This document shows positions 42,421 through 51,478 of a stretch of 64,000 nt of DNA, in pieces; position 1 is the stretch's first letter; each line of letters begins with the position of its first letter. Below the pieces are notes generated by a model. That model saw nothing but the letters and a program-made list of their open reading frames with translations. It was not told the origin of the DNA and ran no database searches. The position numbers and the translations under genes are program-made. The DNA is taken from positions 60,640 through 124,639 of the forward strand of contig CAYMIJ010000008.1 in assembly GCA_964390465.1 (NCBI GenBank). The letters are read 5' to 3'. Source of the DNA: JADZAI01 sp964390465 (lineage in GTDB: Bacteria; Pseudomonadota; Alphaproteobacteria; Micropepsales; Micropepsaceae).

Positions 42421-42444
42421 AACATGTGTCATAACTTTTCCGGC

Positions 42445-42669
42445 ATGACACGCCTGAAAGTCACGCAGATCGGAAACTCTCTGGGGGTCATCTTGCCCAA
42501 GGACATCATTGCACAGATGAACGTCGAAAAGGGCGACGAGCTGTTCCTGACCAAGACACCGGACGGGGTGGCGCTGTCACCCTATGACAAGGCGTTCGAG
42601 GACCAGATGGGGGTTCTGCGTCAGGTGATGAAGAAGCGCCGGGCGGCCTTGCGCGAACTCGCCAAATAA
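42445..42669 (+). CDS. AbrB/MazE-type antitoxin
   Basis: A 74-residue DNA-binding antitoxin. MTRLKVTQIGNSLGVILPKDI is the swapped-hairpin AbrB/SpoVT fold signature, followed by MNVEKGDELFLTKTPDG; the C-terminal tail (EDQMGVLRQVMKKRRAALREL) would wrap the toxin. ATG 42445 is chosen because the promoter places the transcript start just upstream; ATG 42424 is in frame but too close to the -10 box. The gene lies one base before the toxin ATG and likely represses its own promoter. Confidence 0.85.
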   Translation: MTRLKVTQIGNSLGVILPKDIIAQMNVEKGDELFLTKTPDGVALSPYDKAFEDQMGVLRQVMKKRRAALRELAK

Positions 42670-42670
42670 C

Positions 42671-43057
42671 ATGGCCTGGGTCTGGCTCGACAAGCGGGTG
42701 CTGGTCGCCGGGCATGACGAGCAGATTGCCGAACATGGCGGGGCCTCGGGTCTGCGCGATGAGGGCCTGCTCGATTCCGCACTCGCCCGTCCGGTCAATC
42801 TGGCGCTCTATGGCGAGCCGGATGTATTCGAACTGGCCGCTGCCTATGGCTTTGGCCTTGCCAAGAACCATGCCTTCATCGACGGCAACAAGCGCATTGC
42901 GGCCATCGCGGCTGAAGGTTTTCTTGCTCTGCACGGCTTTTCCCTGAGCGCCAGCGATGCCGAACTGGTCGTCGCCATCCTGAGACTGGCGGCGAGCGAA
43001 CTGGACGAAGTAAGCTTTGCCGACTGGTTGAGGGCGAACAGTTACTCTGGCGTGTGA
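42671..43057 (+). CDS. doc: Doc-like Fic-domain toxin
   Basis: A 128-residue death-on-curing family toxin. The Fic core is HAFIDGNKR (His67, Asp71, Asn73, Lys74, Arg75), the Doc-type variant in which Lys replaces the second glycine of classical Fic proteins. Doc of phage P1 phosphorylates EF-Tu. Residues HGGASGLRDEGLLDSALARP form the typical N-terminal part. Together with the preceding antitoxin it makes a complete cassette, inserted between hslV and hslU. Confidence 0.88.
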   Translation: MAWVWLDKRVLVAGHDEQIAEHGGASGLRDEGLLDSALARPVNLALYGEPDVFELAAAYGFGLAKNHAFIDGNKRIAAIAAEGFLALHGFSLSASDAELVVAILRLAASELDEVSFADWLRANSYSGV

Positions 43058-43100
43058 CGCTTCTTCCGTTCCGGGCACCGAGCGCCTATCTCATCATCCC

Positions 43101-44411
43101 ATGAGCCAGTTCACACCCGCCGAAATCGTCGCCGAGCTTGACCGTTACATCGTAGGACAAAGCGAGGCGAAACGGGCCGTCGCCATCGCCCTGCGCAACC
43201 GCTGGCGGCGCATGCAGCTGCCCGAAGCGCTGCGCGCCGAAGTAACGCCAAAGAACATCCTGATGATCGGCCCGACCGGCTGCGGCAAGACGGAAATCTC
43301 GCGCCGCCTTGCCCGCCTGGCGGAAGCGCCGTTCCTGAAGGTGGAGGCGACCAAGTTCACCGAGGTCGGTTATGTCGGCCGTGATGTCGAGCAGATCGTG
43401 CGCGACCTGCTGGAGATCGCCATCGCCCAGGTGCGCGAGGCGCGCCGCAAGGACGTGAAAGCCCGCGCCGAAAAAGCCGCCGAGGACCGGGTGCTTGATG
43501 CGCTGGTCGGTGCCAATGCCAGCGAAGCGACGCGCGAGGCCTTTCGCAGGAAATTGCAGACTGGCGAGCTGGACGACAAGGAAATCGAGCTGGAACTGGC
43601 CCAGCAGGGCGCAAGCGGGCTGCCGATGTTCGACATTCCCGGCCAGCCCGGCGCCTCGATCGGCATGATCAACATTCAGGAAACACTGGGCAAGGCGTTC
43701 GGCATGGGCCGCAAGTCGCGCAAGATTTCCGTGAAGGATGCCCATGCGCCACTGGTCGCTGAGGAAAGCGACAGGCTGCTGGATGATGACGATCTGATGC
43801 GCGAGGCGATCCGCGTGACCGAGAATGACGGCATCGTGTTTCTGGACGAGATCGACAAGATCTGCGCCCGTTCCGATGCGCGCGGTGCCGATGTGAGCCG
43901 CGAAGGGGTGCAGCGCGACCTGCTGCCGCTGATCGAGGGCACCACGGTTTCAACCAAACACGGGCCGGTTAAGACCGACCATATTCTTTTCATCGCGTCG
44001 GGCGCGTTTCATTTCGCCAAGCCGTCTGACCTGCTGCCCGAATTGCAGGGACGGCTGCCCATTCGCGTGGAACTGGCGGGCCTGACCCGCGATGATCTGC
44101 GTCGCATATTGACGGAACCAGAGGCGAGCCTCGTCACGCAGTACAAGGCGATGCTGGAAACCGAAGGTTTGACGCTGGACTTCACGCCCGACGGCGTCGA
44201 TGCGCTGGCCGACATCGCAGCCGAAGTGAATGCGAGCGTCGAGAATATCGGCGCAAGACGGCTTCAGACCATTCTGGAGCGGGTGCTGGAGGATGTGTCG
44301 TTCAGCGCACCCACGCGCAAAGGCGAGACCGTCGCCATCACCGCCTCACTGGTGCACGAGACCGTTGGCAAACTGGCAAAGAACACAGACCTGTCAAAGT
44401 TCATTCTGTAA
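43101..44411 (+). CDS. hslU: HslUV protease ATPase subunit HslU
   Basis: A 436-residue AAA+ unfoldase for HslV. MSQFTPAEIVAELDRYIVGQ begins the N-domain. Walker A is GPTGCGKTEISRRLA, and Walker B is in GIVFLDEIDKI. The I-domain lies between about 110 and 240. The C-terminus ends KFIL, which inserts into HslV. Intact despite the separation from hslV by the toxin-antitoxin genes; it may depend on read-through or on its own promoter in the 43-base gap. Confidence 0.97.
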   Translation: MSQFTPAEIVAELDRYIVGQSEAKRAVAIALRNRWRRMQLPEALRAEVTPKNILMIGPTGCGKTEISRRLARLAEAPFLKVEATKFTEVGYVGRDVEQIVRDLLEIAIAQVREARRKDVKARAEKAAEDRVLDALVGANASEATREAFRRKLQTGELDDKEIELELAQQGASGLPMFDIPGQPGASIGMINIQETLGKAFGMGRKSRKISVKDAHAPLVAEESDRLLDDDDLMREAIRVTENDGIVFLDEIDKICARSDARGADVSREGVQRDLLPLIEGTTVSTKHGPVKTDHILFIASGAFHFAKPSDLLPELQGRLPIRVELAGLTRDDLRRILTEPEASLVTQYKAMLETEGLTLDFTPDGVDALADIAAEVNASVENIGARRLQTILERVLEDVSFSAPTRKGETVAITASLVHETVGKLAKNTDLSKFIL

Positions 44412-44450
44412 GTCTTTCCGGCGCAGGCATTCTGTGATGGGGTGCGTTCC

Positions 44451-46160
44451 ATGAAACGCCCTGCTTCGCTGATCGCCCTTCTGCTTCTGACCGCCTGTGC
44501 CGCGCCACCAACGCATAAAGCGGGCGGGCCGGAGGCGCTGCCCAATCCGACCTGGCATTCCGGGGCGATGGTCGCCGCCGCAAACCCCATGGCGGTGGAG
44601 GCCGGGCTTGAAGTGCTGCGTAAGGGCGGCAGCGCGGTTGATGCCGCCATCGCCGTGCAGACTGTGCTGGGCCTTGTTGAGCCGCAGTCGTCGGGCCTGG
44701 GCGGTGGTGCGTTCCTGATCCATTATGATGTCGCGACGGGCGACGTCACCGCCTATGACGGACGCGAGACCGCCCCGGCCGGCGCAACCCCCACCATGTT
44801 CCTGAAGGCGGACGGCACGCCGGAAGATTTCGTCACCGCTGTGCTGAGCGGCGATTCCATCGGCGTGCCCGGCCTTATTTCGCTGCTGACCATGGCCCAT
44901 GCCGATCATGGCCGCCTGCCGCTGGATAAAGACCTTGCGCCCGCCATCCGGCTGGCCGAGCAGGGCTTCGCCGTGCCGCATCGCATGGCGAAGGAAATCG
45001 CCGAAGCCGATGCGGACGCCAGGCTGACCGGCAGCGCCGCCGCCTATCTGATGCCACAGGGCCGGGCATTGGCCGAAGGTGAGCGCATCATCAACAAGGC
45101 TTATGGCAACACGCTGCGGCGCATCGCAGCGGAAGGCGCAAAGGGCTTTTACGAAGGCCCGGTCGCCGAGGCGATCATCACCGCGGTGGGCGAGGGGACG
45201 CCCGGCACCATGACGCTGGCCGATCTCAAATCCTATCAGGCGCGCAAACTTGAGCCGCTATGTGGCCCCTATCGCGGCGATCTCGTCTGTTCGATGGGGC
45301 CGCCATCATCGGGTGGCATCGCCGTGCTGGCGACGCTGGGCGTTCTGGACCATTTCGACATGGCCGCTTTGGGCAATAGCCCCAAAGGCTGGCACACGCT
45401 GATCGAGGCCGAGCGGCTGGCCTATGCCGACCGCGACCTTTATGCCGCCGATGATCGCTTCGTCGAGGTCCCCACACAGGGCCTGATCGACCCGGCCTAT
45501 CTGGCGACACGCGCACAGCTGATTGCGCCGGGGCGCGCGATGGAAAACGCCCCATCCGGCACACCGCCGGGCGCCCCCAAACGCGCCGCCGATCTTTCGG
45601 GTGTGTGGACCGGCACCAGCCATTTCGTGATCGTCGATGCGAAGGGCAATGTCGTTTCGATGACCACCACTATCGAAAACGTGTTCGGGGCGCGGCGCAT
45701 GGCGGCGGGCTTTTTCCTGAACAACGAGATGACGGATTTTTCCTTCCGTCCGGTGGATGAGAAAGGCGCTCCCATCGCCAATGCGGTGGCCGCCGGCAAG
45801 AAGCCGCGCTCGTCCATGTCGCCCACCATCGTTTTCCGTGATGGGCATTTTCATCTCGCCATCGGCTCGCCCGGCGGGAATGCGATCATCGGTTATGTGC
45901 TGAAAACACTGGTCGGCATGCTGGACTGGAAGATGACGCCGCAACAGGCCATCGACATGCCTTATGTCGTGGCGCGCGGCACACCCAAGGTTGAGGCGAG
46001 TTTTGATAAAGGGCTGCGCGCCGCACTGACCGCCATGGGCCATCAGATCAGCGAAGCGGTGAACGAGGCTTCCGGCCTGCACGGCGTCATGCTGACGCCC
46101 GATGGCACGCTGATGGGCGGGGCTGATCCGCGCCGCGATGGAACAACAGGTGCACCATGA
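44451..46160 (+). CDS. ggt: Gamma-glutamyltransferase, lipoprotein
   Basis: A 569-residue N-terminal nucleophile hydrolase that splits gamma-glutamyl bonds of glutathione. A lipobox LTACA ends a short signal sequence (MKRPASLIALLLL), so it is probably membrane-anchored in the periplasm. Autocleavage would occur before the threonine of TSHFVIVDAKGNVVSMTTTIENVFG, giving large and small subunits. SGLGGGAFLI, GRETAP and PPSSGGIA line the glutamyl site. GTG 44442 is an alternative start. Its stop overlaps the first small secreted paralogue by four bases. Confidence 0.92.
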   Translation: MKRPASLIALLLLTACAAPPTHKAGGPEALPNPTWHSGAMVAAANPMAVEAGLEVLRKGGSAVDAAIAVQTVLGLVEPQSSGLGGGAFLIHYDVATGDVTAYDGRETAPAGATPTMFLKADGTPEDFVTAVLSGDSIGVPGLISLLTMAHADHGRLPLDKDLAPAIRLAEQGFAVPHRMAKEIAEADADARLTGSAAAYLMPQGRALAEGERIINKAYGNTLRRIAAEGAKGFYEGPVAEAIITAVGEGTPGTMTLADLKSYQARKLEPLCGPYRGDLVCSMGPPSSGGIAVLATLGVLDHFDMAALGNSPKGWHTLIEAERLAYADRDLYAADDRFVEVPTQGLIDPAYLATRAQLIAPGRAMENAPSGTPPGAPKRAADLSGVWTGTSHFVIVDAKGNVVSMTTTIENVFGARRMAAGFFLNNEMTDFSFRPVDEKGAPIANAVAAGKKPRSSMSPTIVFRDGHFHLAIGSPGGNAIIGYVLKTLVGMLDWKMTPQQAIDMPYVVARGTPKVEASFDKGLRAALTAMGHQISEAVNEASGLHGVMLTPDGTLMGGADPRRDGTTGAP

Positions 46161-46561
46161 GAAATGCCATTGCCTTCACAGTCTGCGCGGGCCTTACGCT
46201 GGCCGGGTCGGCGGCGGCTGATATTGCATCCTGCCGCGACTATCTTTCCGGCACGTGGAACAGTGCGCGCGAGGAAAGCCAGGGCGGCGTCACCGCTATG
46301 GTCAAACAGCACTCGGTCTATAATCCAGATGGCACCTTCACCACCACGCAGAGCGTCGAGATGCCGGACAAGCCGCCTTATTCCGGCAGCCGCAGCGGTA
46401 TCTGGGATGCCGTGAAGGGGCCGCAGCCAGACACCTGCGCCATTACGGTAACGCCGCAGGGCGCTGCGCCGCTCACCGTGACGCTGACCATCGTGGATGA
46501 CAATACGCTGCGCGACCCCAATGGCCGCGAGGCGGTGCGTGAGGCGGCTGCCGCACCGTAA
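46157..46561 (+). CDS. Small secreted protein, tandem paralogue A
   Basis: A 134-residue exported protein (signal peptide to about residue 21, GSAAAD). The mature part has CRDYLSGTWNSAREE, a YNPDGTFTTTQSVE beta pattern, and CAITVTPQG then VTLTIVDDNTLRDPNGREA. The same four blocks, including two cysteines, recur in the two genes downstream. The G-x-W and DGTF strings recall lipocalin-like beta-barrels, but no family is assigned. Overlaps the gamma-glutamyltransferase gene, so co-transcribed. Confidence 0.7.
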   Translation: MRNAIAFTVCAGLTLAGSAAADIASCRDYLSGTWNSAREESQGGVTAMVKQHSVYNPDGTFTTTQSVEMPDKPPYSGSRSGIWDAVKGPQPDTCAITVTPQGAAPLTVTLTIVDDNTLRDPNGREAVREAAAAP

Positions 46562-46611
46562 GCGAAAGATCAAGTCCTGACAGAACGGGTTTTAATGGCC
46601 AGAAGAATGGC

Positions 46612-47016
46612 ATGCTTGCCCTTACCCTTCTGGCCGCTTCGGCTATTTCCGCGTTTGACGCCAGCGCATTCAACAATGCCTCGTGCAAGACATTTCTGAC
46701 GGGCGCGTGGTCGACCACCATTGAAACCCATCTGGATGATGCCAAGGGCCGTATCGTCACGCAGGCCCATTACGACGCCAATGGCGCGTTCAGCGCCCTG
46801 TTGCGCATCACACCCCAGGGCATGGCAACCAACGAAATGCACCTGGCCGGAACCTGGACCGCCGCACCCGGCCTATCGAGTGACAGCTGCGCCGTGACCG
46901 TCAACGTGACCGGAAGCCCGCCCGTGCAGCAGATGCTGATCGTGCTGGACGCCAACACCGTGCGGGACGAGGACGGGATCGTCGCGCACCGCTCTTCCGC
47001 TGCACCAACCAACTGA
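46612..47016 (+). CDS. Small secreted protein, tandem paralogue B
   Basis: A 134-residue exported protein with a short signal peptide (MLALTLLAASAISAF). It shares the family blocks in diverged form: CKTFLTGAWSTTIE, YDANGAFSALLRI, GTWTAAPG, CAVTVNVTG and LIVLDANTVRDEDG. It is the most divergent of the three copies. No start is available further upstream in frame. Function unknown. Confidence 0.65.
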   Translation: MLALTLLAASAISAFDASAFNNASCKTFLTGAWSTTIETHLDDAKGRIVTQAHYDANGAFSALLRITPQGMATNEMHLAGTWTAAPGLSSDSCAVTVNVTGSPPVQQMLIVLDANTVRDEDGIVAHRSSAAPTN

Positions 47017-47141
47017 CGCGGCGGGCTGCGCCTCGTTCGTGAGAGTGGCAGGCCGTCTGCCACCTGCTATAAGCAGCGCCCCGGACATCTTTAACCTGAG
47101 CGAGGGGCGGCCGGGCCAGCGCTTCGTTCTTGGTTCTGTAC

Positions 47142-47546
47142 ATGAAATCTGCTGTTTGCGGCGCGCTCGCCGCCATGATGCTGGTCGGCTCTGCCGCAGC
47201 GTTTGAAGTCACCGACTGCAAGGCCTATCTGTCCGGCACCTGGGACAGCGCCCGCGAAGAAGAAGTGCAGGCCAACACCAAAGTGATGGTCAAATCGCAC
47301 TCGGTCTACAAGACGGATGGAACATTCACCGCCACCCAGTCGATGGAGCCAGCCGGACAGGCGCCAGTGAGCCAGAGCATCTCTGGCACATGGGATGCCA
47401 AGCCGGGCGAGAAGCCGGATCAGTGCGCCGCCACCATCACCATGCAAGATTCAGCACCCATCTCGGTTGTCCTGACCGTTGTGGATGAAAACACCGTGCG
47501 CGACCCCAATGGCCGCGAGGCACATCGCGACACGGCGGCAAAATAA
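47142..47546 (+). CDS. Small secreted protein, tandem paralogue C
   Basis: A 134-residue exported protein with signal peptide MKSAVCGALAAMMLVGSAAA. Very close in pattern to paralogue A: CKAYLSGTWDSAREEE, VYKTDGTFTATQSME, SGTWDAKPGEKPDQCAATITMQ and LTVVDENTVRDPNGREAHRD. TTG 47130 is an alternative start. A bidirectional terminator follows, closing the group that began with ggt. Function unknown. Confidence 0.7.
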   Translation: MKSAVCGALAAMMLVGSAAAFEVTDCKAYLSGTWDSAREEEVQANTKVMVKSHSVYKTDGTFTATQSMEPAGQAPVSQSISGTWDAKPGEKPDQCAATITMQDSAPISVVLTVVDENTVRDPNGREAHRDTAAK

Positions 47547-47572
47547 GCCTGCCGCTTTCGCGTAAGAAAAAA

Positions 47573-47602
47573 GGCCCGCGATCGCTCGCGGGCCTTTTGT
47601 TT
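47573..47602. terminator. Bidirectional intrinsic terminator
   Basis: GGCCCGCGA and TCGCGGGCC (47573-47594) with a four-base loop, followed by TTTTGTTT on the plus strand and preceded by an A-run that gives TTTTTT on the minus strand. It separates paralogue C from the convergent M13 peptidase gene. Confidence 0.9.
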
Positions 47603-47619
47603 CTGACAGCAGGATCCGC

Positions 47620-49662
47620 TTACCAGATATGCACGCGCTTATCGGCTGGCAGCGCCAGCTTGCCGTCCGCCGGAATACCGAACGCATCGTACCAGGCGTC
47701 GGTGTTGCGCACGATACCGTTGACGCGATACTGCGGCGGTGAGTGCGGGTCTGACAGCACCTGATTGCGCAGCGACTCGTCGCGCTGGATGGCACGCCAC
47801 ACCTGCGCATAGCCCAGGAAGAAGCGCTGATCGCCGGTGAAGTCGTCGATGACCGCAGCGTCCTTACCATTCAGCGACATCTGATAGGCTTCGTGTGCCA
47901 CGGCAACGCCGCCGAGATCGCCGATGTTCTCGCCCATCGTGAACTTGCCGTTCACATGAATGCCGGGCATCGGCTCAAAGGCGTCATACTGCTCGCCAAG
48001 CGCCTTGGCCTTGGCCTTGAAGTTGTCGCCGTCTTCCTTGGTCCACCAGTTGCGCAGGAAGCCCTTGTCGTCGAACTGCGAACCCTGATCGTCAAAGCCA
48101 TGGCTCATCTCGTGGCCAATGACCGCGCCGATCGCGCCATAGTTCACCGCCGGATCAGCAGCGAGATCGAAGAACGGTGCCTGCAGGATGGCCGCCGGGA
48201 ATACGATCTCGTTGAAGATCGGATTGTAGTAGGCGTTCACCGTCTGTGGGGCCATGCCCCATTCCTCGCGGTCGGTCGGCTGGTTGATGCGCTTCATGTC
48301 ACGGCGCACTTCGTATTCAGCCGAACGCTGGGCATTGCCAAGCGCATCACCCGCCTTCACTTCAAAGTCGGAATAATCACGCCACTTGTCGGGATAGCCG
48401 ATCTTCACGCGGAAGGCGGCAAGCTTGGCAAGCGCCTGCTTTTTCGTTTCCGGGCCCATCCAGTCGAGGCCTTCAATGCGCTTCTTGTAGGCGGCGCGCA
48501 GGTTTTCAACGAGCTTCAGCATTTCGGCCTTGGCCTCGGGGCTGAAATGGCGCTGCACATAAAGTTCGCCCAGCGCTTCGCCCAGCGCACCATTGGTGGC
48601 GCGCACGGCGCGCTTCCAGCGGTCCTGCTGAACCTTCTGGCCCGAGAGCCTGGAGCCGAACGCGAAGGCTTCGTCGTCAAACGCCTTGGGCAGCAAGCCG
48701 GCATGACCACGCAGCCAGTGCGCCGTCATATAGGCCTTCCACGTATCGACCGGTGTCTTGGCGAAAATGGCGTTGAGCTTGGGCAGCGCGTCCTTTTCGC
48801 CAACGATGATGTGCTGATAGTCGGCAGGCAGGCCGATGACGGCGAAGGCTTCATCCCACGCCATATCCGGGGCCAGCGCCTTCAGGCCTGCACGGTCAAC
48901 CGGGTTGTAGGTGGCCACCGGATCACGTTCGCGGACCTTGTCCCACGACACTGTGGCGATTTCAGTTTCCAGCGCCATGATGGCGGCGGCGTTCTTCTTC
49001 GCGTTCGGATACCCTGCCAGGGTCAGCACGTTTTCCAGATGCTTGACGTAGGCCTTGCGGATTTCCGAGAACTGCTTGTCCTTGCGCAGATAGTAATCAC
49101 GATCCGGCAGGCCAAGACCTGACTGGCCAACGCCGATGGCATAGGCATCCGGGTTCTTGGAATCGAGCGTCACGCCAAATCCGATCGGACCGCCGGGCAT
49201 GCCGGGCCGCGCCATCAGTGTGGCGACGTCGGTGAGCGTCTTGGTTGCGGCGATGGCATCGAGATAGGGCTTGGCTGGTGTCAGGCCCGCCGCATCAATC
49301 GCGGCCGTGTCGAGATAGGCGTTATAGAAATCCGCCACTTTCTGGGCGTTGGAGCCAGGCGCATTCTGGGCCTTGGAGATTTCATCAATCGTGTTGTGAA
49401 TGTCATCGCGCGATTTGTCGCCGAGCGCATCAAACGAACCGAAGCGGGCTTTGTCGGCCGGCATGACGGTCGACTTGATCCACGAACCGTTCACATACTG
49501 GAAGAAGTCGTCACCCGGACGCACCGAGGTGTCCATGGTGGCCTTGTCGAAACCCCAGGTTCCGATGACAGGCTTGGTATTGGCGGACTTGCCAGGCATC
49601 GAGGCGCAGGCAGCAAGAACAAGGAAAGACGCGGCATAGGCCGCGCGGCGCATGGACAGCAT
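47620..49662 (-). CDS. M13-family (neprilysin/PepO-like) metallopeptidase lipoprotein
   Basis: A 680-residue zinc endopeptidase. The zinc site is GHEMSHGFDDQG with the third ligand in GENIGDLGG, and the substrate site NAYYNP lies about 40 residues before the zinc motif. A lipobox LAACA closes the signal sequence (MLSMRRAAYAASFLVLAA), so it is probably anchored and faces the periplasm or surface. The start at 49662 is preferred; 49653 is an alternative. N-terminal M13 domain starts near TSVRPGDDFFQYVNGSW. Cleaves short peptides, specificity unknown. Confidence 0.93.
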   Translation of the reverse strand: MLSMRRAAYAASFLVLAACASMPGKSANTKPVIGTWGFDKATMDTSVRPGDDFFQYVNGSWIKSTVMPADKARFGSFDALGDKSRDDIHNTIDEISKAQNAPGSNAQKVADFYNAYLDTAAIDAAGLTPAKPYLDAIAATKTLTDVATLMARPGMPGGPIGFGVTLDSKNPDAYAIGVGQSGLGLPDRDYYLRKDKQFSEIRKAYVKHLENVLTLAGYPNAKKNAAAIMALETEIATVSWDKVRERDPVATYNPVDRAGLKALAPDMAWDEAFAVIGLPADYQHIIVGEKDALPKLNAIFAKTPVDTWKAYMTAHWLRGHAGLLPKAFDDEAFAFGSRLSGQKVQQDRWKRAVRATNGALGEALGELYVQRHFSPEAKAEMLKLVENLRAAYKKRIEGLDWMGPETKKQALAKLAAFRVKIGYPDKWRDYSDFEVKAGDALGNAQRSAEYEVRRDMKRINQPTDREEWGMAPQTVNAYYNPIFNEIVFPAAILQAPFFDLAADPAVNYGAIGAVIGHEMSHGFDDQGSQFDDKGFLRNWWTKEDGDNFKAKAKALGEQYDAFEPMPGIHVNGKFTMGENIGDLGGVAVAHEAYQMSLNGKDAAVIDDFTGDQRFFLGYAQVWRAIQRDESLRNQVLSDPHSPPQYRVNGIVRNTDAWYDAFGIPADGKLALPADKRVHIW

Positions 49663-49757
49663 GTGTAAGGGTTCCCCCGGTTGAAGTTGCAAGGCGTTTA
49701 AACCGGCCCAAACAGGAATCAAGTCATTCCGTGTTACGGATTGTCACACTTGCGCGA

Positions 49758-51470
49758 TTATTGCTGCGGCGCAGCATCGGGCGGTGCAGGCGCGGCTTCA
49801 GACGCCACGACCTCGATGGAGGCCCGCGCCCTCACCGTCCGGTCGCTGGTTTCATCGGCAAAGTAAGCGCGCACCTCGTAAATGCCGGGCGCCGGCGGAG
49901 CCTTGATGATCGCCTGACCGTGCTTCTTCGCAGACGTGTAGGCAACATAAGTCCGGTCGGGAACCAGTGCGTCATCGGAGTTCGTTTCAGAAATACAGAT
50001 CCAGTCTGTGTCGTTGCCGGGCATCCCTTCATACGCGATGAGAACATCATCGCCCGGTGCATAGGTTTCGGCATCCGGGGTCAGGGTGATCGGCTCGGGA
50101 TCCGTCACGGTGATGGGTATGGCGGCGCGTACGGTGTAGTCCCCCATTTCTTCTGCGAAATAGGCGCGCACCTCATAGTCGCCCGGCAGCATCACCGGGG
50201 GCAGCCTGACGTCGCCCTCCGCGTGCTGATCGGTGAATGCCCGAGACATCGAGTCGACACCCTGATTGCCGCGCTGGGTGACGGAAATCCAGTCTGTGCT
50301 CGTGCCGTACATATTGCTTAGCATGTTCTTGAAATGGACGTGTATGGCCTCGCCCACCGCGACACTGTTCTTTTTCAGGCTCAACTCGACTGGTGGCTCC
50401 ATAGGTACGACGCCAAACGGCACACGCACGATGGTCTTGCTGTTGCCGTTCGCATCACTCTGCTGGAGACGCAGTTCAAACTCACCGGCTTTCATGATCC
50501 TCTTGAAAGCCAGCTCGCCAGCCGTCTGCGCTGGAATCTGATACTCGATGGCATCATCCTTGGCGGCGCCCTTTACGGCGATTGAAATGGTTTCGGTTTC
50601 ATCACCCTTCAGGCCTGAATACTTGACGTTGATGGGCTCGCCTTCGATGTAGATGATGTCGCCGCCCCAGGTCTTGTCGAGGGTCAGGGTTGGAGCGCCG
50701 GAAGGAGCCGCCGCTTCGGTCGGCACGGGCGAGGCGCTCGGCGCAGCGGTCGGTTTGGATGGTGGTGCCGGTGTTGTTTTGGGTGTTGGGGCAGCGGTCG
50801 GCTTCGGGGCGGCAGCCACTTCGGCAGGGGTTGGTGTGACCGTGCCGCCGGAGGGCGTTTTACCCGTGAACATGAAATACGCCGCCAGAACAGCGGCGGC
50901 GGCGAGGGCAAGGCCACCAAAGGCGATGAGTGCGCCGTTCTTTTTCGCCGGAGCGCTTGCCGGGGGCGCAATCCGATCTGCCACCGCCGGGCGCGGCGGT
51001 TCAGCGACAGGCGCCGGAGCCGCCTCGCGGTCCAGCGAGGGGGTAACCCCGAACTGCTGCAAGGCACGCAGAATGGCGTCTTCGATCTGGGCGGCGTTAC
51101 GGCTGGAGGCATCCACCGCATTGCGGGCCTGAAGGGTCAGCACGAAACGATCCGGAATGTCGTCAGGCAGCTTCAGTTGGTCGAGCACCACAGGAATGAT
51201 CGGCTTGCCCAGCGTCCGCGCGGTGGAAACCTCCTCGGCGCAGCGCCCGGATTCCAGCGACGAGCGCGAAACAAAAAACAGCAGTGCCTTGGCCGCGCGA
51301 TAGTTGCGGGCGATCTGCTCTTCCCACAGCGCGCCGCCAGCGATGTCCTTGTCATACCAGACCGTCAGACCCCGCGCGCGCAGCCCGGACAGAATGGCTT
51401 CCGCCAGCGCCTGATCGGCGCGTGAATAGGAAATGACCGTATCAATGGAGCGGGAAGGGTTGGAGGTCAT
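49758..51470 (-). CDS. TIR-domain transmembrane protein with Ig-like repeats
   Basis: A 570-residue protein: TIR domain (about 8-140), one membrane helix (about 179-201), a Pro/Ala/Thr-rich stalk (203-262), then three Ig-like modules (about 263-360, 362-460, 462-555). TIR strings are VISYSRADQALAEAILSGL, GLTVWYDKDI and SLESGRCAEEVSTA; the C-x-x-E pattern (Cys77, Glu80) is where NADase TIR proteins have their catalytic glutamate. Modules 2 and 3 share TDWISV/TDWICI and YEVRAYFA[ED]E. Without a signal peptide, the TIR part should be cytosolic and the repeats periplasmic. Known bacterial TIR proteins act in signalling and phage defence; a role here is not proven. Confidence 0.85.
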   Translation of the reverse strand: MTSNPSRSIDTVISYSRADQALAEAILSGLRARGLTVWYDKDIAGGALWEEQIARNYRAAKALLFFVSRSSLESGRCAEEVSTARTLGKPIIPVVLDQLKLPDDIPDRFVLTLQARNAVDASSRNAAQIEDAILRALQQFGVTPSLDREAAPAPVAEPPRPAVADRIAPPASAPAKKNGALIAFGGLALAAAAVLAAYFMFTGKTPSGGTVTPTPAEVAAAPKPTAAPTPKTTPAPPSKPTAAPSASPVPTEAAAPSGAPTLTLDKTWGGDIIYIEGEPINVKYSGLKGDETETISIAVKGAAKDDAIEYQIPAQTAGELAFKRIMKAGEFELRLQQSDANGNSKTIVRVPFGVVPMEPPVELSLKKNSVAVGEAIHVHFKNMLSNMYGTSTDWISVTQRGNQGVDSMSRAFTDQHAEGDVRLPPVMLPGDYEVRAYFAEEMGDYTVRAAIPITVTDPEPITLTPDAETYAPGDDVLIAYEGMPGNDTDWICISETNSDDALVPDRTYVAYTSAKKHGQAIIKAPPAPGIYEVRAYFADETSDRTVRARASIEVVASEAAPAPPDAAPQQ

Positions 51471-51478
51471 AAGGCCCG

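Noticed and set aside
47893..49122. 409-codon open frame on the plus strand opposite the M13 peptidase gene
   Set aside because: The minus-strand peptidase has intact zinc motifs over the same bases; the antisense translation is low in family-like features.
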